A DNA stretch of 38,122 nucleotides from an uncultured Bacteroidales bacterium (GTDB lineage Bacteria; Bacteroidota; Bacteroidia; Bacteroidales; P3). Positions 15,990 to 25,200 of this stretch are shown here, piece after piece. The translations under genes and the position numbers were made by a program. Position 1 is the stretch's first letter, and every line of letters begins with the position of its first letter. The notes below the pieces were generated by a model. It was not told the origin of the DNA, made no database searches, and saw only the letters and a list, made by a program, of their open reading frames with translations. The DNA lies in assembly GCA_900319865.1 (NCBI GenBank), contig ONQD01000046.1, forward strand, positions 1 through 38,122, in the 5' to 3' direction.

Positions 15990-16037
15990 CAAATTACACA
16001 ACGGTGGGAATCCACCGGTTTGTGTAATTTGTTTTTT
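15990..16037 (+). terminator. Strong terminator-like hairpin directly before RNase E/G
   Basis: CAAATTACACAA then CGGTGG (15990-16007) pairs with CCACCG then the TTTGTGTAATTTG arm (16012-16031) through a GAAT-type loop, giving a stem of nearly 20 pairs followed by six T (16032-16037). It ends the HU/small-protein transcript. The RNase E/G start codon is only 10 bases after it, so the gene is either read by read-through or started within the hairpin region. Confidence 0.9.
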
Positions 16038-16047
16038 ATAAATACTA

Positions 16048-17598
16048 ATGGAGAAAGAATTAATAATATCAGCATCATCGGAAGAGATACAGCTTGCCTT
16101 GGTAGAGGACAAGCAACTGGTGGAACTGCATAAAGACAAGCCAGGGAACACGATACAGGTGGGTGATATATTTGTGGGGAAGGTGCGCAAAATAATGCCC
16201 GGCCTCAACGCTGCATTTATCAATGTTGGGGAGGACAAAGACGGTTTTGTGCATTATTTGGATTTGGGTCCTAACTACGGCTCTGTGATGAAATATATGA
16301 AGCTTGCCATGAATGGAGACAACTCTGTCAGCACATTGAGCAACTTCAAGTTGGAACCCATACTGGAGAAGACCGGAAATCTTTCAAATATATTGAAGGT
16401 TGGACAATTGGTGTTGGGACAGGTGACTAAAGAACCGATATCGACGAAGGGACCCAAACTGACTGGTGACATATCGTTCGCGGGGCGTTATTTGGTGTTG
16501 ACCCCTTTTGTGACCAGAATATCCATATCGCAGAAAATTAAAGGAGGAGAGGAACGGGGGCGACTGAGACGCCTGATGCAGAGTATAAAGCCCGATAATT
16601 TCGGGGTGATTGTGAGGACGATTGCTGAAGGGAAGGGCGTGGCAGAATTGGATGCAGATCTGCGCCAGTTGATGTCGCAATGGAACCATCTGACAGAACG
16701 GCTGAAACATGTTACCGGGCCTGAAAAGATAGTGTCGGAACTGAGCACCACTTCGGCTTTGCTGCGCGATGTGCTCACAGATGACTTCAACAATATCTAT
16801 ATTGATAACGAGAATATTTACAACGAAGTGCGTCAATATATTGGGACTATTGCTCCAGAGAAAGTGGACATAGTGCACCACTATAAGATGGAGACACCGA
16901 TATTTGACCAGTTCGGAGTGTCGCGAGATATACGCAGGGCGTTCGGTCGGATAGTGACCATCAGGTCCGGGGTTTATCTCTATATAGAGCATACGGAGGC
17001 AATGCATGTGATTGACGTAAACAGCGGAAACCATATTAAAGCTGGTGGTGGACAAGAAGACACTGCATTGCAAGTAAATATAGAATCGGCGAAAGAGATA
17101 GCACGTCAGTTGAGGCTTCGCGATATGGGCGGCATCGTAATTATAGATTTTGTCGACATGCAGAAGGCCGACAACCGGAAGAAACTGTATGAGGTGATGT
17201 GCGAAGAGATGTCGCGGGATAAGGCCCGGCATACTATTCTGCCGCTTAGCAAGTTCGGATTGATGCAGATAACACGTCAACGTGTGCGCCCGGCTGTGGA
17301 GGTGAATGTGCAGGAGAAATGCCCATTCTGTGACGGGACGGGTACTATAAAGTCCAGCCTTGTGGTGGTGGACGAAATAGAGTCGAACCTGAGATACCTT
17401 ACATCCTCACAAAACGAGAAGAAACTCACTATTGTGGCTCATCCATACGTGTATGCATATTTGACCAAGGGTTTCCCCAGTATCAGACTGCAGTGGATGC
17501 GCAAATACCGAATTATTATTAAAATCAAGTCTTCGGAGTCGTACGGACTACTGAATTACAAATTCTTCAATGCCGCAGGCGATGAAATCGCACTTTAG
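16048..17598 (+). CDS. rng: Ribonuclease E/G family protein
   Basis: The 516-residue enzyme is of RNase G length and lacks the long C-terminal scaffold of RNase E. It has an N-terminal S1-like domain (VGDIFVGKVRKIMPGLNAAFINVGEDKDGFVHYLDL, about 38-75), the DNase I-like catalytic part with Asp323 in HVIDVNSGNH and Asp367 in IIDFVDMQK (spacing close to the catalytic Asp pair of E. coli RNase E), and the zinc-link CPFC (Cys425, Cys428) that joins subunits. It cuts single-stranded AU-rich RNA and matures rRNA. The gene is placed right behind a terminator hairpin (15990-16037), a possible point of self-regulation. The GH25 gene begins inside its last 29 bases. Confidence 0.95.
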   Translation: MEKELIISASSEEIQLALVEDKQLVELHKDKPGNTIQVGDIFVGKVRKIMPGLNAAFINVGEDKDGFVHYLDLGPNYGSVMKYMKLAMNGDNSVSTLSNFKLEPILEKTGNLSNILKVGQLVLGQVTKEPISTKGPKLTGDISFAGRYLVLTPFVTRISISQKIKGGEERGRLRRLMQSIKPDNFGVIVRTIAEGKGVAELDADLRQLMSQWNHLTERLKHVTGPEKIVSELSTTSALLRDVLTDDFNNIYIDNENIYNEVRQYIGTIAPEKVDIVHHYKMETPIFDQFGVSRDIRRAFGRIVTIRSGVYLYIEHTEAMHVIDVNSGNHIKAGGGQEDTALQVNIESAKEIARQLRLRDMGGIVIIDFVDMQKADNRKKLYEVMCEEMSRDKARHTILPLSKFGLMQITRQRVRPAVEVNVQEKCPFCDGTGTIKSSLVVVDEIESNLRYLTSSQNEKKLTIVAHPYVYAYLTKGFPSIRLQWMRKYRIIIKIKSSESYGLLNYKFFNAAGDEIAL

Positions 17599-18325
17599 AC
17601 CACATGTGCTGTTGGCAGGAATAATGCTTGTGTTTGTGCTTGTAGGCTGTTTGCAGGCACAAACGCATGGCATTGATGTGTCGAAATTCCAGGGCGAAAT
17701 AGACTGGGCAAAAGTGTCGAAAAGCAAGAAGGTGAAGTTTGTGTATGTGCGAGCCACAGAGGGTACAACAATAAGAGATGCATACTATAAAGCCAATGTG
17801 GATTCGGCACGGAAGCATAAAGTGCTGGTAGGGAGCTATCACGTGTATAGCAGCAAAACGACAGCCTATCAGCAGTTCGCCAATTTCAAGGCGGTGGTTT
17901 CGAAGAAAAAGCAGGATTTGATACCGGTGTTGGACATAGAAGGACACCATAGCGGAAGGCTTGATATGGCCAGGGTGAACAAACTGTTGGAGTTGATGGA
18001 GCGGGAGTATGGGGTAAAGCCGATGATATATACCAGCGAGCAGGTGTATCAGGAGCATTTTCAAGGTAAGCGATATCGGGCATATCATATTTTTATAGCC
18101 AATTACCGGGGGACACCCGCGGTGAGATATACGTTGTGGCAGCATAGCAATAAGGGGAGGATACCGGGAATAGCAGGTGATGTGGATTTGAACCGTTTTC
18201 ACAAAAAGCGTGGTTTGAATGATATCAGAATGCCCAAAAAAGTATCGAAGAAGGAATCCACCACAAAAAACAAGAAACCGGATACTGCCCAACAGACAGT
18301 AGACACCGCGAAACAAGTGGGATGA
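17582..18325 (+). CDS. Lipoprotein lysozyme, glycoside hydrolase family 25
   Basis: From the ATG at 17582 the product has 247 residues; an alternative ATG at 17570 adds four. Both lie in the end of the RNase E/G gene in another frame. The N-terminus is a lipoprotein signal (LAGIMLVFVLVGC). The rest is a complete GH25 domain (about 26-215): GIDVSKFQGEIDWAKV, YVRATEGTT, LIPVLDIEG (catalytic Asp-Glu pair) and AGDVDLNRF. GH25 enzymes cleave the MurNAc-GlcNAc bond of peptidoglycan. A low-complexity Lys/Thr/Gln tail follows. It probably acts in the periplasm, anchored by lipid, in wall remodelling. The overlap with rng suggests co-transcription. Confidence 0.9.
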   Translation: MKSHFRPHVLLAGIMLVFVLVGCLQAQTHGIDVSKFQGEIDWAKVSKSKKVKFVYVRATEGTTIRDAYYKANVDSARKHKVLVGSYHVYSSKTTAYQQFANFKAVVSKKKQDLIPVLDIEGHHSGRLDMARVNKLLELMEREYGVKPMIYTSEQVYQEHFQGKRYRAYHIFIANYRGTPAVRYTLWQHSNKGRIPGIAGDVDLNRFHKKRGLNDIRMPKKVSKKESTTKNKKPDTAQQTVDTAKQVG

Positions 18326-18519
18326 GGCTGCTAAAAAACTGACGGGCGAAAGATGCCTGACATATACTGCAGAGACTCTATGTTGGATGGGTTATTCCCG
18401 TTGTAATAAGAGCTGAAAAATGCATCGCTAAAGGTGAAACAATTGTTATGTTTTGCACCTATTAAAGATGGTTAAAAACTTTTTGTGAAGAAAAAACTTT
18501 CAGAATGCAAAAAAAATAT

Positions 18520-18527
18520 TAACTTTG
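18520..18527 (+). promoter_or_regulatory. -7 promoter box for the kamDE operon
   Basis: TAACTTTG fits TAnnTTTG; a TTTC at 18498-18501 is a weak -33 candidate (18-base spacer). The leader to the kamD ATG is about 95 bases long. Upstream, 18438-18466 holds an imperfect hairpin (AGGTG...ACCT arms). I see no recognised riboswitch. Confidence 0.65.
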
Positions 18528-18625
18528 CATGTCTGAAATTATGCACTTACACCTGCGTAAGAGTGGGGTAGTGGGTGTTGTTAGTTGTTGGACAGTAATT
18601 GATTAGTGAAATAAATAATATTATT

Positions 18626-20182
18626 ATGCGAGAAAGTAAAGTTGGTCTCGATTTTGAAAAAGTAGAGCATGCACGGGGTGTGGCAAGGAAAATTGCCAAT
18701 CAGGTGCAGGATTTTGTCGGCAACTACACAACGGTTGCTGTGGAACGTACCATTTGCCGTTTGTTGGGCATTGATGGTATAGACAGTAATGAGGTGCCGC
18801 TACCGAATGTTGTGGTAGATGAACTGAAGAGTAAAGGTCTGCTCGGGCAGGGTGTTTGCTTTTTTATTGGCAACGCCGTGCTGGAAACAGGCAAGACACC
18901 TCAGGAGATTGCCGAGGCGATAAGCCAAGGGAGTATGGATATTACCCAGATGGCGGTGCATAAGGCCGATGACATCAAAGCTGCATTGCGGCCTTTTATT
19001 GACGCCAATATAGAACGAATCCGTTCGCGTCGCAAACGCCGTGAGCATTATATCGAAACTATCGGTGAGGGAAGTAAACCCTATCTTTATATCATTGTTG
19101 CAACTGGTAACATATATGAAGACGTTGTTCAGGCACAGGCAGGTGCCCGTCAAGGTGCCGATATTATCGCCGTTATCCGCACCACCGGTCAGAGTTTGCT
19201 GGACTATGTTCCATACGGTGCCACCACCGAGGGATTCGGCGGTACCTTTGCCACGCAGGAGAACTTCCGCATTATGCGTAAGGCTCTGGATGAAGTAGGC
19301 GAAGAGGTGGGACGTTATATCCGGCTGTGTAACTATTGCTCGGGTTTGTGTATGCCAGAAATTGCAGCCATGGGTGCATTGGAAGGATTGGACGTGATGC
19401 TGAATGATGCATTGTACGGAATCCTGTTCCGTGACATCAATATGCAGAGAACATTGATAGACCAGTATTTCAGTCGTATTATCAACGGATTTGCCGGTGT
19501 GATTATCAATACCGGTGAGGACAACTACCTGACCACCGCCGATGCATTTGAAGAAGCCCACACAGTGCTGGCATCAGACTTCATCAATGAGCAGTTGGCC
19601 CTGTTGGCCGGATTGCCCGAAGAACAGCAGGGTTTGGGCCATGCATTTGAGATGGACCCGATGCTTGAGAATGGATTCCTTTATGAGCTAGCACAGGCTC
19701 AGATGTTGCGTGAAATATTCCCCAAGGCTCCGTTGAAATATATGCCTCCTACCAAGTTTATGACAGGTAATATTTTCCGTGGACATATACAGGATGCATT
19801 GTTCAACATTATCGGACAATGGACCCATCAGGGATTGCAGCTTCTGGGTATGCCCACAGAGGCTATCCACACTCCGTTTATGAGCGACCGCTACCTCAGT
19901 ATTGAGAATGCCAAATATATCTTCAATAATATGAAGGATATAGGAGAAGAGGTAGAGTTCAAGGAGAATGGAATTGTGCGTAACCGTGCCAAGAAGGTTC
20001 TGGACGATGCCACCAAACTGCTGGAGGCCATGGAGAGTGAAGGCCTGTTCACCGCACTGGAAAAGGGTATATTTGCCGATGTGAAACGTCCGAAGAACGG
20101 CGGTAAGGGCTTGGATGGCGTTACGCTGAAGGCGGATAACTATTTCAATCCGTTTGTCGAAATAATGAAAGGTAAGAAGTAA
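18626..20182 (+). CDS. kamD: Lysine 5,6-aminomutase alpha subunit
   Basis: The 518-residue protein matches the large subunit of the adenosylcobalamin- and PLP-dependent lysine 5,6-aminomutase. In lysine fermentation the enzyme moves the terminal amino group of D-lysine or beta-lysine to the neighbouring carbon, giving 2,5-diaminohexanoate or 3,5-diaminohexanoate. Typical segments include DYVPYGATTEGFGGTFATQENFRIMR, YCSGLCMPEIAAMGALEGLDVMLNDALYG and HTPFMSDRYLSIENAKYIFNNMKDI. The length fits the family (about 516). The frame opens earlier at 18599, but MRESKVGLDFEKV at 18626 is the usual beginning. kamE follows after 20 bases. The other enzymes of the pathway (KamA, Kdd, Kce, Kal) are not in the window. 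Confidence 0.95.
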   Translation: MRESKVGLDFEKVEHARGVARKIANQVQDFVGNYTTVAVERTICRLLGIDGIDSNEVPLPNVVVDELKSKGLLGQGVCFFIGNAVLETGKTPQEIAEAISQGSMDITQMAVHKADDIKAALRPFIDANIERIRSRRKRREHYIETIGEGSKPYLYIIVATGNIYEDVVQAQAGARQGADIIAVIRTTGQSLLDYVPYGATTEGFGGTFATQENFRIMRKALDEVGEEVGRYIRLCNYCSGLCMPEIAAMGALEGLDVMLNDALYGILFRDINMQRTLIDQYFSRIINGFAGVIINTGEDNYLTTADAFEEAHTVLASDFINEQLALLAGLPEEQQGLGHAFEMDPMLENGFLYELAQAQMLREIFPKAPLKYMPPTKFMTGNIFRGHIQDALFNIIGQWTHQGLQLLGMPTEAIHTPFMSDRYLSIENAKYIFNNMKDIGEEVEFKENGIVRNRAKKVLDDATKLLEAMESEGLFTALEKGIFADVKRPKNGGKGLDGVTLKADNYFNPFVEIMKGKK

Positions 20183-20202
20183 AACCCCAAAAACACACAA
20201 CA

Positions 20203-21003
20203 ATGAGTGAAGGATTGTATTCGATGGAGGCTAAGGATTACGACAAAACCTTAGACCTTACCAAAATAAAGCCTTATGGCGACACAATGAATGACGGAAA
20301 AACCCAGTTGAGTTTCACACTGCCAGTGCCTGCAGGCGATGAGGCTATAGAAGCCGCAAAGCAGCTGATGAAGAAAATGGGTTTTGAAAACCCGTTGGTG
20401 GTTTACAGCAAGGAGCTGACCGAAGGATTCACATTTTTCAACTGCTATGGTAGCTGCACACATACGGTAGATTATTCAACAATACATGTTCCCAAGGTGG
20501 AATCCAGCAAGATGGATATGCACGAGTGCGATGAGTATATCCGTGAGCATATTGGACGAAAAATCGTTATTGTGGGTGCCAGCACCGGCACGGATGCCCA
20601 TACTGTGGGCATAGACGCCATCATGAATATGAAAGGTTATGCCGGTCACTATGGTTTGGAACGTTATGACATGATAGACGCATATAATTTGGGTAGCCAG
20701 GTGCCTAATGAGGAATTTATTGCCAAAGGCATTGAGCTCCATGCAGATGCATTAATCGTTAGCCAGACAGTCACGCAGAAAGATGTCCATATCAAGAACC
20801 TAACAGAACTGGTTGAGATGCTGGAAGCCGAAGGCTTGCGCGACAAGATTATCCTTATTTGCGGTGGTCCCCGTATCAGCCACGAGTTGGCCAAAGAGTT
20901 GGGCTACGATGCTGGTTTCGGCATGAATACTTTTGCCGACGACGAGGCATCCTATATTGCCGAAGAAATGGTGAAACGCGGAGTGAAGACCTTTGGTTTA
21001 TAG
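20203..21003 (+). CDS. kamE: Lysine 5,6-aminomutase beta subunit, B12- and PLP-binding
   Basis: The small subunit (266 residues) carries the cobalamin-binding domain with motif DAHTVG, whose His133 replaces the dimethylbenzimidazole ligand of cobalt, and Lys144 (in MNMKGY), the PLP Schiff-base lysine. Both fall on exactly the residue numbers known for the Clostridium sticklandii enzyme. The Rossmann part continues through DALIVSQTVTQKDVHIKNL and ILICGGPRISHELAKELGYDAGFG. All key residues are intact, so the aminomutase is predicted active. It forms one operon with kamD and stands directly ahead of the damaged CoA-transferase gene. Confidence 0.96.
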   Translation: MSEGLYSMEAKDYDKTLDLTKIKPYGDTMNDGKTQLSFTLPVPAGDEAIEAAKQLMKKMGFENPLVVYSKELTEGFTFFNCYGSCTHTVDYSTIHVPKVESSKMDMHECDEYIREHIGRKIVIVGASTGTDAHTVGIDAIMNMKGYAGHYGLERYDMIDAYNLGSQVPNEEFIAKGIELHADALIVSQTVTQKDVHIKNLTELVEMLEAEGLRDKIILICGGPRISHELAKELGYDAGFGMNTFADDEASYIAEEMVKRGVKTFGL

Positions 21004-21052
21004 CCTTTTATCGTTCAAAAGAATAATGTACAACTTATAAATAATAATAACT

Positions 21053-21632
21053 ATGGAAAAAAGCGAAATTAAACCCTTTATCGCCCGTCGTGCAGCCAAA
21101 GAGCTGAAAGACGGTGATGTAGTCAATCTCGGTATTGGCCTTCCGACCCTTATTCCCAACTATCTTCCCGAAGGTGTGCACGTCATTCTTCAGTCTGAGA
21201 ATGGTATGATTGGTATGGGTCCCACTCCCGAGGAGGGTAAAGAGGATCCTTGGCTGATCAATGCCGGTGGTGGATTTATCACCTATACCGATGGGGCCAG
21301 CACTTTCGACAGCGCCACTTCTTTCGGTATTATCCGTGGTGGTCATGTCAATGTGTCGGTTCTCGGTGCCATGCAGGTGGACGAAGAAGGCGACTTGGCT
21401 AACTGGATGATTCCTGGAAAAAAGACTCCTGGAATGGGCGGTGCTATGGACTTGCTGGTAGGTGCCAAGAAAGTTATTCTGGCCATGGAACATACTGCCA
21501 AGGGCAACCCCAAGATTTTGAAGAAGTGCAATCGTTCTCACCGAAATCAACCCCGAGTTCACGGTTGAGCAGGTCCAGGCAGCCACCGAGGCTACTTTGA
21601 TTATCTCTCCCGAACTGAAAGAAATGAAGTAG
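21053..21632 (+). pseudogene. CoA-transferase beta subunit (butyrate/acetoacetate CoA-transferase type), internal deletion and frameshift
   Basis: The first 159 residues are a normal 3-oxoacid CoA-transferase B chain: [17 protein letters not shown], the catalytic glutamate in [73 protein letters not shown] and [11 protein letters not shown]. After KKC (21529) the family continues with about 25 residues (TLPLTA...TELGVIEV...) that are absent. The expected final part ([33 protein letters not shown]) follows directly in another frame, 21528-21632. So about 70-80 bases, a number of the form 3n+2, are lost. The intact frame ends at 21568 with an unrelated nine-residue tail. The alpha subunit is not next to it. 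It is either a pseudogene or an assembly error. Confidence 0.85.
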
Positions 21633-21656
21633 TAATACCTCAAATTATTCAATACT

Positions 21657-22235
21657 ATGAAAAAAGTCATTCTGCTGGCTGTTGCAGTATTTGCAATGAT
21701 GACAGCACAGGCTCAACGCCATGTTGAGTTTAAATGGCACCGTTGGTACGGTGTTGCAGGCTACGACTTCTCGACCAACATCAACAAGACCCGTTTTGAG
21801 GATAAGGCGACTTTCCATGGCGTATATGCCATTGGCGGTTGGCAAATCCGGAAAGAATCGGGTGTCGGATTGGGTGTTGAGTTTTTGAAAGACCCGACAG
21901 GGGCTTTCAATCAATTGCCTGTATTTATAGAATTACGTAGTCATTATCTCCGTAGCCAGCTCACGCCCTATACTTCTGTATCCGTTGGTTATTCTATTCC
22001 CCTGGGTTCATCCAGTGGTGGAGAGAATGCCATCAAGATAAAAACTGGAGGTGCCATATGGGGAGTGAATGTTGGTGCCCGCTATGCTATTACACGCACT
22101 TTTGCTGTGAGTGCCTTTGTGGGTTATCAAGGTATCTTCATGGGCAGCGTGGAACGTAAATTCGAAGGCCTTTTGGCCAATAACGGTCCTTTGTTGCTGC
22201 ACAACCTCAAAGCAGGTGTCGGCTTTAATTTCTAA
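21657..22235 (+). CDS. Outer-membrane beta-barrel protein
   Basis: The 192-residue protein has a signal peptide (MKKVILLAVAVFAMMTAQAQ) and a mature part of alternating strands (YGVAGYDFSTNINK, HYLRSQLTPYTSVSVGYSIPLG, GAIWGVNVGARYAITRTFAVSAFVGYQGIF) that ends in phenylalanine (AGVGFNF), the standard outer-membrane barrel C-terminus. By size it should make an eight-strand barrel of the OmpW/opacity type common in Bacteroidetes. It is 2 bases before the GH2-like gene, so they are probably co-transcribed. No ligand or partner can be inferred. Confidence 0.8.
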   Translation: MKKVILLAVAVFAMMTAQAQRHVEFKWHRWYGVAGYDFSTNINKTRFEDKATFHGVYAIGGWQIRKESGVGLGVEFLKDPTGAFNQLPVFIELRSHYLRSQLTPYTSVSVGYSIPLGSSSGGENAIKIKTGGAIWGVNVGARYAITRTFAVSAFVGYQGIFMGSVERKFEGLLANNGPLLLHNLKAGVGFNF

Positions 22236-22237
22236 GT

Positions 22238-25200
22238 ATGAAGAGAATTTTTCTGCCCGTTGTGATGCTGCTGTGCTGTGTTATTTCATACGCACAGCAG
22301 CCCGAGGGCATTGAGGAACTCCGTATGGCCCCACGGACCAACGTGATAACCTATGACGATGAGAACGCCATAGAGCATTTACGTTATGACGAATCGCCCT
22401 ACTACGTGTCTCTGATGGGCGATTGGGAAGAGGAACGAGGGGATAATGGTACATCTTATTCCCAAGAGTTTGAATTTCCGAGAGATTGGAAGGCTTTCCG
22501 TGTGTTTTTCCGTTTTATGGCATCCCCGGGATATGGTCTTTTTGTGGGAGACAAAATGGTCGGAGTGAGCCATGATGGTAGAGCAATAACCGAATTCGAC
22601 ATCACGGACCTTTTGCGTTTTGGCAAGGATAATCGTTTGAGTCTCCGATTTGTCGGTGATGATGAAGGCTCCCTTTTAGAATGTGGAGATAAAGGGTTGA
22701 CAGGCGATTGCTCCATACTCATCAAACCCAATTTGAATGTACAGGATTTCACTCTTGTCACAGGTTACGACCCTCAGAGTTCAACAGGCAGCTATTCTCT
22801 TGATGCCAACTTATTCAATTATAAGAAAAAGGGTAAGAGTTACCTTGAAATAGAGCTATGGGATACGAAGGGCCACCAAGTGGACAAAGTTGGCAAATGG
22901 TGCTTCTTCGATCAGCGCAATGAAATCAATACAACAATTAGCGGAACTTTAGCCGATGTATTGCCATGGAGTGCCGAGACGCCTCGCCTCTACACAGCGG
23001 TAATTCGCCTGTACGATGAAGGCAAGAATCTACAGGATGTGGTTGGCACACGCTTTGGGTTCCGTACAATAACAAATGGTAATGGACTTACCGTGAACGG
23101 GAAAGCCATTACAATAAAGGGTATAATCCTAAACGACTTACCTTCTCCTTTGTCGGCTGGGGATGTGAAAATGCTTCGCAGTCAGATGGCGCAAATGAAA
23201 TGCAACAATATAAATGCCATCAGAACTCGTGGACATGGCCCCGAGGATGCCAAGTTTTATGAGCTTTGCGACGAGCTGGGCTTTTATGTGTTTTGCGAAG
23301 CCAATTTGTGTCCTCGTTCCAGTATGGGCCAGGTTGTAGCGACCGACAATGAGTACTCCGATCTTTTTGTAAGTCATGTGCGCTCTCTGTATGAGCAATA
23401 TAAGAATCATACATCTATTGTGGCTTGGTCGCTGGGCCAGAGCCCAGACAATGGCGTTTGCATGATGTCGGCATACAGGGCGTTGAAACAGCTTGATGAA
23501 TTCCGTCCCGTTATTTATTCCGGAGCCCAGTATGCAGAGAACACAGATTTAATAGTACCATTGAATGCCAATATGGATTTGCTGCGGCAGCACCTTGCCA
23601 AACAACAAACGCGTTCCTTGGTTATGCTATCTTATGGAAATACAGATGGCAATAGTTTTGGTGGTATGCAGCCCTTATGGCAAATGGTCCTCGACCATAC
23701 GGTTTTGCAGGGAGGTTTCATTGATTGTGTATCGTGGTCGGAATTGGCCCAAAAACCTTATTTACCAGAGCTGAAACAACTATATCGCCCTTTCGATGTC
23801 CGACTCACTTCAACAAGTGTTGATGCCGCTGAGTTTGACATATCCAACCTTTGTGACTTCCGCTCTTTATCGGACTATCGTATGGACTATGTTATTTGTA
23901 CCAACCTTAAGTCCAACATCGTCTCTGGCGACATAACCATGTCTCTCAAACCAGGAGAGACCAAGGATTTCAAACTTAAAATCCCAAAGTTGACTCTTTA
24001 TGCTGGGGAGGAACTATTTATCCAATTTACTCTTCGTCAGCGTAATAATACTAATTCCATCCCCAAGAACACTATTCTTTATTCCATCCAATTCCAACTG
24101 CCTTCGGACAATATGCCCAAGCAGGCATTGTCCGAGGCCAATCGTCAGCCCATTCAGATAGACCGCGATACTGCCCATATCGTGAAGATTTACAATAATG
24201 ATTTCTCTTTGCTGTTCAATGATAGTTTGGGTACCATTACCGGCATGTCTTATCGTGGCAGCACGCTATTTAATCAACCTCTCCGTCTCAGTTTCATGCG
24301 CCGCCCATCACTCAATGATTTAGACGATCCCAATGGTTTCCGCCAATGGCAGCGCAATGGTCTTGATCGCCTGCAGGGCGAGGTGGTGGCCACAAATATT
24401 CGCAAAATAGACCAATACACAATTGGCATCGATGTCCTGTTCCGTTATGGTAATGATAAAGACGACAATCTGTTGGATGTTCGCCAAACCTATCTTGTGC
24501 TCCATTCTGGCGATGTCTTATTGAGTAATGATATTACATTGTCCGAGATGGTAAAGACGGTTGCCCGCGTAGGAGTAGAAGTGCCATTGTCACCGACCTT
24601 AGACACATTAGAGTGGTTTGGTAGAAATATTGAGAGCTATCCTGACCGTTGCTCGGCAGGCCGCATCTCTCAACAGTCTGTGCCTGTCAAATCTGCTTCT
24701 TATCGGTCTAATGACAACCAACATTGGGGCAACCACACTGAAACTCGTTGGCTTGCGGTACGAAATGCAGAGGTGGGTTTATATGCTGATATCATCGACA
24801 CATTTTGCCATTTTTCCATAACGAGCGACACTCTCCATGTCGACTACCGCATCACCGGAGTCGGTGGTGCCAAAGGTGGGATGAATCTGGACGAGTCTAT
24901 GCTTGTCAAAGACCGGCACTATCAGTTTGTTCTTCATCTCCGTCCCTTTGATTGTATGGAATACAATGCACAGGATTTTCGCCGCATCACTTATCCCCGG
25001 GTCGTGTCGGGTATTATCGAAATGCCTGTTATAACGAAGAACCGCGATCGTTTTGACGGCCCCATGCAGGTGTCGATACATTGCCTCACCCCCAAAGCGC
25101 AAATTCATTATACTCTCGACGGCTCTGTCCCCAACGAGAAGTCTCCTCTCTACACTAAGCCATTCACAATACAAAAGAGTGTCATGGTCCGTGCCCGTGC

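Noticed and set aside
18326-18625. Lysine or B12 riboswitch ahead of kamD
   Set aside because: The leader after the -7 box is under 100 bases and has none of the conserved lysine-riboswitch or B12-box sequence. A small hairpin upstream of the promoter is not enough.
21520-21632. Programmed frameshift in the CoA transferase gene
   Set aside because: A frameshift alone would keep the residues between KKC and VLTEIN, but about 25 are missing, and there is no slippery heptamer.
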